Part shown: piece by piece, positions 54,938 through 63,612 of the stretch
Position numbering within the stretch: position 1 is the stretch's first letter
Layout: each line of letters starts with the position of its first letter
NCBI RefSeq assembly: GCF_023078495.1
Contig: NZ_CP095742.1
Coordinates: 2,604,001-2,668,000, forward strand
Direction of reading: 5' to 3'
Length of the DNA stretch: 64,000 nt
From: Luteibacter aegosomatissinici
Lineage (GTDB): Bacteria; Pseudomonadota; Gammaproteobacteria; Xanthomonadales; Rhodanobacteraceae
Program-made: the position numbers and the translations under genes
The notes under the pieces: model-generated
Told to the model about the DNA's origin: nothing
The model's database searches: none
The model's input: the letters and a program-made list of their open reading frames with translations, nothing else

Positions 54938-54979
54938 GATGCGCACGCGCACCCCATCCACCCCAGGAGCGAACACGCC

Positions 54980-55852
54980 ATGGCGCTGGTAAGTGTCTAT
55001 ATCCCCACGCGTAACCGCTCCGCCCTCCTGCGCCGGGCCGTCGATTCCGTGCTCGCCCAAAGCTACCCGGAAATCGAGATCCTGGTGTGCGACGAGGCCT
55101 CCGAGGACGATACCCCCGAGGTGATGGCCGGGTACATCGAGCGGCATCCCGGCAAGTTCACTTACCTGCGCAACGACACGCCGCAGGGCGCCTGCCGGGC
55201 GCGCAACCGCTGCATCGAGCATGCCCGCGGCACCTACGTCACCGGTCTCGATGACGATGATTTCTTCCACCCGCAGCGCGTGGCGTGCCTGGTCGACCTT
55301 TACCAAACCCACGCACCATCGTTTGCCTGCACCCGCTTTCGCTACTTCCAGGGCGAAGACCAGGTGGCCATGCTGCGCGACAGGGTGTACTCCGCGGCTG
55401 AGCTGGCGAAAGCCGACAAGCTGACCCTTCCCGCCCAGCTCTACGCCAACCACGCCGGCAACCAGGTCCTTACCGAGCTATCACGCATGCGCGAACTCGG
55501 CGGCTTCGACGAGGCCATGCCCAGCTGGCAGGACTACGACATGTGGATCCGCCTGGCGGCCCGCTACGGTACGGCGGTGCGCTCGCCCCACCTGCTGTCG
55601 TTCGTGGACGACGACCGCAGCCGCGCGCGGATCCGCAATTCATCCAAGCGCGCGGAGGGTAGTGAGCGCTTCATCGCCAAGCACGCCGCCCTGATGAGTG
55701 CCGACCAGCAGCGTAACCATCGAAATATTCAGTTCGTCATGAACCGCGAACGCCCGCCACTGGCCGAGATCGCGCGCAATCTTTCCTTTGGCGGTTACAA
55801 GTCGACCGTGAAGGTGCTCATCCACAAGTTCTTCGGCGTGGCACTCGGCTGA
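54980..55852 (+). CDS. GT2-family glycosyltransferase
   Basis: A 290-residue GT-A glycosyltransferase. The N-terminal VSVYIPTRNRSALLRRAVDS is the family start, EILVCDEASEDDTPEV the nucleotide-sugar segment, and LDDDDFFHP the metal-binding DXD. A further conserved acid lies in SWQDYDMWIRLA. It is probably one of the repeat-unit enzymes. Its TGA overlaps the next gene's ATG by one base. Confidence 0.9.
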   Translation: MALVSVYIPTRNRSALLRRAVDSVLAQSYPEIEILVCDEASEDDTPEVMAGYIERHPGKFTYLRNDTPQGACRARNRCIEHARGTYVTGLDDDDFFHPQRVACLVDLYQTHAPSFACTRFRYFQGEDQVAMLRDRVYSAAELAKADKLTLPAQLYANHAGNQVLTELSRMRELGGFDEAMPSWQDYDMWIRLAARYGTAVRSPHLLSFVDDDRSRARIRNSSKRAEGSERFIAKHAALMSADQQRNHRNIQFVMNRERPPLAEIARNLSFGGYKSTVKVLIHKFFGVALG

Positions 55853-57081
55853 TGGTCATCAACCGGACCCGGGCGATGGCGATCACGCTCATGGCGATGA
55901 TCTTCGTGCAGATACCGCTTGGGCACAGCTCGGCCAGCAAGACCCACGTGAATGTGTACCACCTGCTGCTGCTCATGATGCCGGTGCTGTACCTGCCGGC
56001 CGCGCGCTACCTGAAACTCAACCCTGCGACGGCATTCATCGGCGTGCTCACGGCCACATCGCTCGCGGCGGCGGCGACCTATGGCGGCGGCCTTCGTTCC
56101 ACCCTCATCGTGTTCGTCGCGGCGTCGTACTTCCTTGGCCTGGTATTTGGCCACAAGCTGGCTGAGGTGGAACTCCGCCGTATCTTCGTGTGGATGCTCG
56201 GCTGCTGCATCACCTTCATCATCTTGCGCGATATCGCCTACGCCAATGCCCTGGGCTCGATCTATACGCGCAGTGAATCGGCCTCGAGCGTGCTCTACAT
56301 GTCCACGGGCGGCCGCAACATCGAGGCAAGCCTGCTGGCCCTGCTGTCCATCCTGCTGATCGGTACGCGTGCCTATCCGATTGCCGCGGGCATCGCGTTT
56401 CTCACCAGTGCCACCATGCTCTCGCGCGCGGGCCTGATCGGTGCCGCCGTCTCCATCTTCATCGCCGCATGGCGCATGCGAAAGACGCGCCATTATTACT
56501 TCTACACCTTCTTTTGCATTGCGATGGTCGTGCTGGTCATCGGCCTGGTGCTATCCCAGGTGATCGACGTACCTGTGCTCGATCGCTTCAACCTGCAGGC
56601 CGAGACCCAGCTGGAACACAAGAACGTCGGCCGCCTGGCCCTGTGGAGCAATGCGGGCATCGCCCTGAAACAGAACCTGTTCGGCTACGGCGTCGGCAAT
56701 GGCGTGCCGATCATGGAGCAGATCTCGGGACTTAAGTTCGTGGAAAACAACGTCCACAACATCTACCTGCAGTTCTTCCTCGAAGGCGGCCTGCAGTCGG
56801 CACTGCTGTTCCTGGTGATGTGCGCGCACATCCTGTTCTCGAAGACCGAGGGCCAGAACAGCAACGTGAAGCTGTTCCTGCTGCTGTATCTCATGCTGGC
56901 CTTCATCGAGTTCAGCGGCTACGAGGCCTATTTCTGGTTCTTTGTAGGCATGTTCTACGCGCGGCAACAGGTCCGGCAGCAACGCCTGGCCGTCGAAAGC
57001 CGCGCGCATGCCCAGGCGCGCCGCGAACTGATACGCAGCAAAGCCCCGCTACCCCGGCCGGAGATCGCCCATGCTCAATGA
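55852..57081 (+). CDS. Wzy-type exopolysaccharide polymerase
   Basis: A 409-residue polytopic protein with about 10 to 12 transmembrane helices and one large periplasmic loop (about residues 245-300) containing HKNVGRLALWSNAGIALKQN and VENNVHNIYLQFFLEGG, as in O-antigen polymerase/ligase (PF04932-like) proteins. It would join flipped repeat units at the outer face of the inner membrane. The start overlaps the upstream stop and its end overlaps the acetyltransferase by 11 bases. Confidence 0.82.
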   Translation: MVINRTRAMAITLMAMIFVQIPLGHSSASKTHVNVYHLLLLMMPVLYLPAARYLKLNPATAFIGVLTATSLAAAATYGGGLRSTLIVFVAASYFLGLVFGHKLAEVELRRIFVWMLGCCITFIILRDIAYANALGSIYTRSESASSVLYMSTGGRNIEASLLALLSILLIGTRAYPIAAGIAFLTSATMLSRAGLIGAAVSIFIAAWRMRKTRHYYFYTFFCIAMVVLVIGLVLSQVIDVPVLDRFNLQAETQLEHKNVGRLALWSNAGIALKQNLFGYGVGNGVPIMEQISGLKFVENNVHNIYLQFFLEGGLQSALLFLVMCAHILFSKTEGQNSNVKLFLLLYLMLAFIEFSGYEAYFWFFVGMFYARQQVRQQRLAVESRAHAQARRELIRSKAPLPRPEIAHAQ

Positions 57082-57583
57082 CTTCCGGGCCGATGCCCGC
57101 CGCCTGAAGTCGCTGCCTGGGTGGCGCGGGATGATCTGGTGGATGCTCGACCAGTCGTTCTGGGTGATCCTCACCTACCGCCTCATCGCCGGGGCCCGCG
57201 GCACGGTGTTTCATACGCCGCTGCGTGTGCTCGAGAAGGTCGCGGAATTCGTATTCAAGAGCTACGTGCCCACCACCGCCACGATCGGCCCGGGCCTGGT
57301 GATCTTCCACGCGTTCGGGGTCATCATCAACGGCAAGACCACCATCGGCAAGAACTGCACACTCTACGCCCGCGTCTGCATCGGCAATCGCTTCCCGGGC
57401 GACGGCACGCCGACCATCGGTGACAACGTCACCATTGGTACCGGCGCCTGCATCTTCGGCCCCGTGGTCATACCTGATAACTACGTGGTGAAGGCCAATG
57501 CCGTCATCACCCCGTCGTCCCTGCGCGACAGCGCCCCCGCTTCTTCCCCTAAAAATCACGATCCCTTAGGAGCTGCGTCATGA
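57071..57583 (+). CDS. Serine-acetyltransferase-like hexapeptide acetyltransferase
   Basis: A 170-residue left-handed beta-helix acetyltransferase. The hexapeptide repeats run from ATIGPGLVIFHAFGVIINGK to TIGDNVTIGTGACIFGPVVI. The histidine in VIFHAFG matches the catalytic His of CysE-type enzymes. Placed inside the polysaccharide operon, it probably decorates a sugar with acetyl groups, though CysE homology alone would suggest serine acetylation. It overlaps the polymerase by 11 bases and the next gene by four. Confidence 0.85.
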   Translation: MLNDFRADARRLKSLPGWRGMIWWMLDQSFWVILTYRLIAGARGTVFHTPLRVLEKVAEFVFKSYVPTTATIGPGLVIFHAFGVIINGKTTIGKNCTLYARVCIGNRFPGDGTPTIGDNVTIGTGACIFGPVVIPDNYVVKANAVITPSSLRDSAPASSPKNHDPLGAAS

Positions 57584-58401
57584 GCGAGGCCGAGAAGCGC
57601 TTATCGATCATCATCATCACCTGGAACGAACTGGCCAACCTGGAGCGGTGCCTGCTATCGCTGGTCGACAAGGTCGATTTCACCCAGGATGAAGTGATCG
57701 TCGTCGACAATGGCTCGAGGGATGGAAGCGCCGAGTTCGTCGCGACGCTGCCGCAGGTGCGCTACTTCCCCCTGGAGACGAACCTTGGCGTGGGTCCTGC
57801 ACGCAACCGTGGCCTGTTCCTGGCCCGTGGCAAGTACTGCATGACCCTGGACAACGACACCATCTTCCTGACCGACGACCCCGGTACAGTCGTGGATACG
57901 TTCTTCAAGGCACACCCCGATGCCGGCGTGGTGGGCTTCGAGCTGCTCAACGTCGATCGCACCCGCCAGGACTCAACGCGCCGATTCCCACGCTTTTACC
58001 AGCCGATCGCCGCGCGCATCGCAGCCACCCGGAAGCTCGGCTTCGTGCAGCGCGAACTCGACCGCCACCTCATGACCGATACGGTGTTCGATAACGAAGC
58101 CGACCCCATGGAAGTGGATTACGTGCTCGGCGCGAACCAGACCTTTACCAAGAAGACGGCTGCGCTGCTCATGGGCTACGACGACCGGATCTTCTTCGGC
58201 CCCGAGGACGCGGAGTTTTGCGTACGGACCCGCAAGATGGGCCTACGCAACTATTACTCGCGGCGCATCTCGATCGTCCACGACTACAAGCGGCGCACGC
58301 GCAAGTTCTCGAAGCTCACCATCAAGCACCTCGCGGGCTTTGCCTACATGCTGAAGAAGCATGGGGGCGTCTACCGTTACTCCCTGAGCGAGCGCCGCTA
58401 A
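57580..58401 (+). CDS. GT2-family glycosyltransferase
   Basis: A 273-residue enzyme close to rhamnosyl/WcaA-type GT2 proteins. It has SIIIITWNELANLERCLLSL, EVIVVDNGSRDGSAEFV, and TLDNDTIFL as the DXD-type segment; the second half contains GPEDAEFCVRTRKMGL, the conserved ED pair. It overlaps the upstream acetyltransferase by ATGA, so it is translationally coupled. It likely adds another sugar to the repeat unit. Confidence 0.9.
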   Translation: MSEAEKRLSIIIITWNELANLERCLLSLVDKVDFTQDEVIVVDNGSRDGSAEFVATLPQVRYFPLETNLGVGPARNRGLFLARGKYCMTLDNDTIFLTDDPGTVVDTFFKAHPDAGVVGFELLNVDRTRQDSTRRFPRFYQPIAARIAATRKLGFVQRELDRHLMTDTVFDNEADPMEVDYVLGANQTFTKKTAALLMGYDDRIFFGPEDAEFCVRTRKMGLRNYYSRRISIVHDYKRRTRKFSKLTIKHLAGFAYMLKKHGGVYRYSLSERR

Positions 58402-58420
58402 ATCCCCACGGAGCCAGCCC

Positions 58421-59926
58421 ATGCATCGCCGCACCTTCCTTCGCCACACCACGCTGGCCCTTGCCACCTTGTCGGTGGTTCCACTGGTCCGCGTGCAGGC
58501 CGCCAACCGCGGCCGCACCTGGTACGTCGATGCGAACGGCGGAGATGATGCCCATGACGGCACCAGCGAGGCACGAGCGTTCCGCAGCCTGGATCGGCTC
58601 AACAAGGAAACCTTCGGTCCAGGCGACCATATCCTGTTCAAACGCGGCGGCGACTACCCGGGCGCCTTTCTCCCCAAAGGCTCCGGTAGCGCCGGCGCAC
58701 CTATCGTGGCAGACGCCTACGGCCAGGGCGCCCCACCGCACCTGCACGCCGACGGCAAGGCGCCCTCCACGGTGCGCTTGCAGAATGTCGAGTACTGGAC
58801 GCTGCAAAACCTCGACATCTCCAACCAAGGCCCCCAGCCCGCCCCACGCCGCACCGGAGTACACCTGTTCCACCAGGATTATGGCGTCGCCCATGGCATT
58901 ACCCTGAAGAACCTGCACGTGCACGATGTGAATGGCGTGCCGGTGAAGAAGGACGGCGGTGGCAGCGGCATCCTTGTTGAAGCCAAAGGCAAGGACAAGC
59001 CGACCCGGTACGAAAGCCTGGCCATCATCGATAACCGTCTGGATAACACCCAACGCGACGGCATCCTGTTCCTGGGCGCCGGTAACCGGCAGGGTGGCCT
59101 GGCGAAAGGCGTGGTGGTGCGGGGAAACCAGTTGAGCGGCGTGCCGGGTGATTGCATCCTGGTGAAGGGCTGTGACGGCGCGTTGGTGGAGCATAATACC
59201 GTGAGCCACTGCGGCCCCCTGCCCCGTGGGGAAGCCGCTGCGGGCATCTGGCCGTTCGATTGCGACAACACCACCGTCCAGTACAACGAGGTCAGCGACC
59301 ACAAGGCTTTCGCGGATGGCCAGGCCTACGATTCCGACTTCCGTTGCCGCAACACGGTGATCCAGTACAACTACAGCCACGATAACGTCGGTGGGATGGC
59401 CCTGGTCTGTAACGACGGGCGCAGCGGCGGCGACATTGGCAATACCGGCACCATCGTTCGCTTCAACGTGAGCATCAACGATGCCCTCCGCAAGACGGAT
59501 AGCGCGAGCCTGCGTATCTCCGGCCCGGTCGACGGCAGCCAGATCTACAACAACATCATCATCATCCCGGAGAAACCGATCGCCGGCGCCGAGGTGACGG
59601 TCTTCAAGGCGACGAGCTGGAAGGGTGTGCCGAGCAGCACGAACATCCATGACAATATCGTCGTATCTCCGCAAGAACCCGGCATCGACATGCAGGTGGC
59701 CCAGGCCACCAAGCTCAACGAAAACCGCATGGTCGCGACGACCGCCAGCAATCAGAAAGGCCTGGCGGGCTCACAGGCGGCATCCACGGAGCACGCCATG
59801 CTCGAGCGCTTCCGCAGCCACCGGCCAACGCTCGCCCAGGTAAATACGCTGGTGAAAGCCTGCTTCGCCAACGGCAAGCCCGTGGCCAATGCCGTTGACC
59901 TTATCGGCCAGCTAACCGCTGGCTGA
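58421..59926 (+). CDS. Tat-exported right-handed parallel beta-helix protein
   Basis: A 501-residue protein with a signal peptide whose n-region RRTFLRH fits the twin-arginine pattern and whose core is ALATLSVVPLV. The mature part begins RTWYVDANGGDDAHDGTSEA, the start of pectate-lyase/polygalacturonase-like beta-helix proteins, with repeated turns such as HNTVSHC and YNEVSDH. It could be a polysaccharide lyase, hydrolase or epimerase acting on the exopolysaccharide in the periplasm, as AlgL/AlgG do for alginate, but catalytic residues cannot be assigned. It ends two bases before the convergent acyltransferase gene. Confidence 0.8.
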   Translation: MHRRTFLRHTTLALATLSVVPLVRVQAANRGRTWYVDANGGDDAHDGTSEARAFRSLDRLNKETFGPGDHILFKRGGDYPGAFLPKGSGSAGAPIVADAYGQGAPPHLHADGKAPSTVRLQNVEYWTLQNLDISNQGPQPAPRRTGVHLFHQDYGVAHGITLKNLHVHDVNGVPVKKDGGGSGILVEAKGKDKPTRYESLAIIDNRLDNTQRDGILFLGAGNRQGGLAKGVVVRGNQLSGVPGDCILVKGCDGALVEHNTVSHCGPLPRGEAAAGIWPFDCDNTTVQYNEVSDHKAFADGQAYDSDFRCRNTVIQYNYSHDNVGGMALVCNDGRSGGDIGNTGTIVRFNVSINDALRKTDSASLRISGPVDGSQIYNNIIIIPEKPIAGAEVTVFKATSWKGVPSSTNIHDNIVVSPQEPGIDMQVAQATKLNENRMVATTASNQKGLAGSQAASTEHAMLERFRSHRPTLAQVNTLVKACFANGKPVANAVDLIGQLTAG

Positions 59927-59928
59927 TC

Positions 59929-61110
59929 TCAACCGGCCTCGTTCTCAAGCTGCTGGCGACCCGCCTCCCGGCGCGACGCCAGCGACTGGATCAGGCGCTT
60001 GCCCAATGCCTGTCCGGGCACTTCCACCAGCCTGTAGGTAAGTGTCGCCAGGATGACCGTTCCAGCCAGTGCCACCACTACGGTGGCTATGAAGTACGCA
60101 TCGGGCCCGAGCCGCGAACCCGCATGCACCTTGTCCAGCACCTTGCGCGCGACCTGCAGCATGAAAAAGTGCACCAGATAGCCGCTGAAGCTGATCTTGC
60201 CCACGTGGCATACCAGCGGATTCACCAGCCAGCGGTACGGCTGGCGGTTCAGGCACAGCGCGATCAGGGCGAAGGCACCGCCGTAGAGGTACACGGCTCG
60301 GCTGTCTTGAATGACTTGCGGCACCGTGAGCAGGACCGCACACGCCGCAACAAAAAGCGCCGCATTCATCCGCCGGTCACCCGCGTGGAAGAAACGCGTA
60401 AGCACCCCTGATTCGCCAAACAGGACGAAGTACGCACAGATGCCGAACAGGAAGATCGGCAACTGGTTAGGCAGCCAGACGAAGACGAACCTCTCCCACA
60501 GATCAGCATCCGCGATCGGCGGGTTGGCGACCAGCACTGGCCCAAGGAAGACATCCAGCAGCAGGAACAACAACAGCGCAACCCACGCGCGCGGCAGATC
60601 CTTAACCAGCAGGAACACCAGCGGGAACACGATGTAGAAGGACATCTCCATGCCGATCGACCAGCCGCCAGGTACCACGTCATTGGCACCCAACAGCCAC
60701 GCCGGGCTCCAACCATTGGTGAAGGTCAGCGTGCTCAGGATCGTGCCAGGTGTTGGCAGCTCGTGGCCCTTCAGGATGAACGGTGCCAGGCAATACACGC
60801 CGAAGGCAACGTAGAACATGGGCGCAATGCGAAAGAGGCGCCGGATGTAGAAGTTCAACCATTCGCCGGACTCGCCCAGGCGCTTGCCTGCCGAAAGAAA
60901 CAGCGTGAGTGCGCTGACAACAAAGAACAGCTGCACGCCCCGCGCGCCCTGCTCCGCGTAGCGGCTTAGCCATGGTGACATCGTGGCCGGGTGGCCCATG
61001 GCCTGGTAGATCTCCACATTGCGCTGCGCGTGGCTCACCAGCACCGCGATGATGGCCAGGCCACGGAGCGCATCGATGAAGTCGAGCTGTAGGCGGGGCT
61101 TGGCCTGCAT
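59929..61110 (-). CDS. Acyltransferase 3 family membrane protein
   Basis: A 393-residue protein with about 10 transmembrane segments, beginning LDFIDALRGLAIIAVLVSHA, the signature of the acyltransferase-3/OafA/ExoZ family, whose catalytic histidine lies in this segment (VSHAQ). It transfers acyl (often acetyl) groups to exopolysaccharide or O-antigen. Its ATG overlaps the stop of galE (TGATG), so the two are translationally coupled. Confidence 0.9.
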   Translation of the reverse strand: MQAKPRLQLDFIDALRGLAIIAVLVSHAQRNVEIYQAMGHPATMSPWLSRYAEQGARGVQLFFVVSALTLFLSAGKRLGESGEWLNFYIRRLFRIAPMFYVAFGVYCLAPFILKGHELPTPGTILSTLTFTNGWSPAWLLGANDVVPGGWSIGMEMSFYIVFPLVFLLVKDLPRAWVALLLFLLLDVFLGPVLVANPPIADADLWERFVFVWLPNQLPIFLFGICAYFVLFGESGVLTRFFHAGDRRMNAALFVAACAVLLTVPQVIQDSRAVYLYGGAFALIALCLNRQPYRWLVNPLVCHVGKISFSGYLVHFFMLQVARKVLDKVHAGSRLGPDAYFIATVVVALAGTVILATLTYRLVEVPGQALGKRLIQSLASRREAGRQQLENEAG

Positions 61111-62087
61111 CAGAACCGGGGTTCCAGATGCCAGTTCCAGGCGCTGGCGAGGATATCTTCCATGCGGGCCATGGCGGGCCGCCAGCCAAGCTGCTCGCGC
61201 GCCTGCGCGCTCGATGCCACCAGCACGGCGGGATCACCCGGCCGACGCCCGGCGAATTCATGAGGCACGGGTCGGCCGGTGACCTTCTCCGCGGCGGCGA
61301 TCACCTCGCGCACCGTGAACCCCTCGCCATTACCCAGGTTGAACGTGAATGCGCCCTCGTGCATCCCCATGTACTCGATCGCGAGGAGATGCGCGGATGC
61401 CAGGTCATTCACGTGCACGTAGTCACGAACGCAGGTGCCATCGCGGGTGTCGTAGTCGGTACCGAACACCTTCAGGCCACTGCCCTGCCCCAGGACCGCC
61501 TTCAGGACATTGGGAATGAGGTGCGTCTCGGGGTCATGCGCCTCGCCAATACTGCCGCAAGCGGAGGCACCCGCCGCATTGAAGTAGCGCAGCGCCACGG
61601 AACGCAGGCCATAGGCCTTCGCCGCATCGGCCAGCACCTGCTCGATCATGAGCTTGCTTTGGCCGTACGGATTGATGGGCGCCGTCGGATGGCTCTCATC
61701 AATGGTGTCGGATACCGGATGGCCAAAAACTGCCGCCGTGGAGGAGAAGACAAGCTTATCGACCCCCGCATGCCGCATGGCATCGAGCAAGGCGATAGTG
61801 TTGCCAACGTTGTTCTCGTAGTAGGCATAAGGGTCCACCACCGATTCGCCGACCAGCGAGCGTGCGCAGAAGTGCATGACCGCATCAAAGCGGTGGTCCG
61901 CGAACACACGGGCGAGCTTCCCCGCGTCACCGATATCACCGTGGATGAACGGATGGCCGGCGGGCACGGACTCCCGATGCCCCGTGGAGAGGTTGTCGTA
62001 GACCACCACCTCGTGCCCGCGCTCAAGCACGTACCGGACCATGTGCGAGCCCACGTACCCCGCACCACCGCAAATTAGAATCTTCAA
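61110..62087 (-). CDS. galE: UDP-glucose 4-epimerase
   Basis: A 325-residue SDR-type epimerase interconverting UDP-glucose and UDP-galactose. The TTG start at 62087 lies seven bases after AAAGG and directly before ICGGAGYVGSHMVRYVLE, the NAD motif. Catalytic Ser in FSSTAAVFG and the YxxxK in NPYGQSK are present, as is RYFNAAGA. It supplies UDP-galactose for exopolysaccharide synthesis. It is followed by the acyltransferase gene with one-base overlap, and preceded by a REP-like element and the priming transferase on the same strand. Confidence 0.92.
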   Translation of the reverse strand: MKILICGGAGYVGSHMVRYVLERGHEVVVYDNLSTGHRESVPAGHPFIHGDIGDAGKLARVFADHRFDAVMHFCARSLVGESVVDPYAYYENNVGNTIALLDAMRHAGVDKLVFSSTAAVFGHPVSDTIDESHPTAPINPYGQSKLMIEQVLADAAKAYGLRSVALRYFNAAGASACGSIGEAHDPETHLIPNVLKAVLGQGSGLKVFGTDYDTRDGTCVRDYVHVNDLASAHLLAIEYMGMHEGAFTFNLGNGEGFTVREVIAAAEKVTGRPVPHEFAGRRPGDPAVLVASSAQAREQLGWRPAMARMEDILASAWNWHLEPRF

Positions 62088-62102
62088 GCAACAACCTTTC
62101 TT

Positions 62103-62141
62103 GTAGGAGCGCGCTCGCGCGCGATCGCGCCCAGCGGGCGC
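62103..62141. repeat. REP-like element with adjoining hairpin
   Basis: GTAGGAGCGCGCTCGCGCGC followed by GAT is a single copy of the palindrome seen at 2427-2483. GCGCCC-AGC-GGGCGC (62127-62141) follows. It lies between galE and the priming transferase and may limit readthrough or stabilise mRNA. Confidence 0.65.
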
Positions 62142-62160
62142 GGCCAGCGATGCCTGGTGG

Positions 62161-63612
62161 CTACCGGGCTTCCTCCGCGACCTGCGGATCCGCCGTCGTC
62201 GCCACCGATGCAACGGCGCCGGTACGCGATGACGTCTGCTTCTCGCTGTGCACGAAGCCCTTGAAGATCGTCAGGAAGATGATCCGCAGATCGAAGGCCA
62301 GCGACCAATGATTGATGTAGTAGAGATCGTGCTCGATGCGGCGGGTGAGATCGGTATCGCCACGCCAGCCGTTCACTTGCGCCCAACCCGTAATGCCAGC
62401 CTTCACCAGGTGCTTGTGCATGTAACCGTCGATCTCGCCCTTGAACTGTTCGACAAACATGGGGCGCTCAGGGCGGGGGCCCACGATCGACATGTCGCCA
62501 CGGAGCACGTTCAGGAACTGCGGCAGTTCATCGAGGCTGGTCTGGCGAATGAATTTGCCGAATCGGGTGGTGGTCTTGTTCTGCGCACCGCCCCACGCCA
62601 CCTTCCCGCTCTTCTCCATGTCCACCGGCATGGAGCGGAACTTCAACATTTCAAATTCCTTGCCGTCCAGGCCCACGCGCGGCTGTCGATAGAGCACGGG
62701 CCCCGGGCTGGACAGCTTCACGCCAATGGCAAGCAACACCATGATCGGTGAGATCATGAACAGGATGGCGGCAGCGAGCAGCCGGTCCTCCACGTTCTTC
62801 ACCAGCCATGCGTGCCCTTCGAGCGGACTGGAACGCAGGGTCACGATGGGCACGCCACCACAGTCTTCCATCTGGTGATTGATCAGCTGGCGCCCAAGCA
62901 GGTCAGGGACAAACTTCACCGTCACCACGTGCTGCTCCATGCGGTCCATGGCGTACGTGATCGCGCGATTCGCGCTCACCGGCAGCGCTAGAAGGACCTC
63001 GTCCCATTCGCCACGCAACAGGATGTCTTCGAGTTCGAGCAAGGAACCAACCTTCGGCACGCCATCAGGCACGCCGTGGTCGTAGCTGGTCTTGACGTAG
63101 CCGGTGATATCCATGCCCAACGCGGGATTTGCGCGCGCCTGCTCAAGCATGTGTAAACCGGAATCGGTCGCACCCACGAGGAGGCAGCGCGCGATACCTT
63201 CACCGCGCTTGCGCAGGCGACGCAGCGCAACAAGCGCAATCAGTCTCACCAGCGCAAAGCCGACGAGACCGAGCGGGAGCGTCAGCAACACCCACCCACG
63301 CGAGTAAACGTCGCCGACTTTCAGCAAGTAGCCCATCACCATGAGCGCGATGAACGATCCGGCCCACGATGCTGCGATGCGCAAATATTGACTGACCGGA
63401 CGTTCGCCAAGCGGCTGCTCGTAGACACGCAACCCCATGGAAAGCACGAGGGTGAGCATCACAAGCATGACCATGGCCGCAGCATAGGTTTTGTCCATGG
63501 CTTCGCCGTTAAAGCGAGCCAGGTAGGCCACATGGGCCGCGGTGACTGCACTCATCAAGTCACCGACGCGAAGCTCCAGATCAACTAACGCGTTGATTTT
63601 TTTCAGTTGCAT
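62161..63612 (-). CDS. Undecaprenyl-phosphate glucose/galactose phosphotransferase (WbaP/GumD-type)
   Basis: A 483-residue priming enzyme that transfers the first sugar-1-phosphate to undecaprenyl phosphate. Four N-terminal transmembrane helices (about residues 13-130), a central Rossmann-like domain (CLLVGATDSGLHMLEQA) and a C-terminal sugar-transferase domain with FEMLKFRSMPVDM, QTSLDELPQFLNVLRGDMSI, GPRPERP and KAGITGWAQVNGWRG. The start at MQLKKINALV has AGAAGG eight bases upstream. It starts exopolysaccharide assembly. Confidence 0.92.
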   Translation of the reverse strand: MQLKKINALVDLELRVGDLMSAVTAAHVAYLARFNGEAMDKTYAAAMVMLVMLTLVLSMGLRVYEQPLGERPVSQYLRIAASWAGSFIALMVMGYLLKVGDVYSRGWVLLTLPLGLVGFALVRLIALVALRRLRKRGEGIARCLLVGATDSGLHMLEQARANPALGMDITGYVKTSYDHGVPDGVPKVGSLLELEDILLRGEWDEVLLALPVSANRAITYAMDRMEQHVVTVKFVPDLLGRQLINHQMEDCGGVPIVTLRSSPLEGHAWLVKNVEDRLLAAAILFMISPIMVLLAIGVKLSSPGPVLYRQPRVGLDGKEFEMLKFRSMPVDMEKSGKVAWGGAQNKTTTRFGKFIRQTSLDELPQFLNVLRGDMSIVGPRPERPMFVEQFKGEIDGYMHKHLVKAGITGWAQVNGWRGDTDLTRRIEHDLYYINHWSLAFDLRIIFLTIFKGFVHSEKQTSSRTGAVASVATTADPQVAEEAR

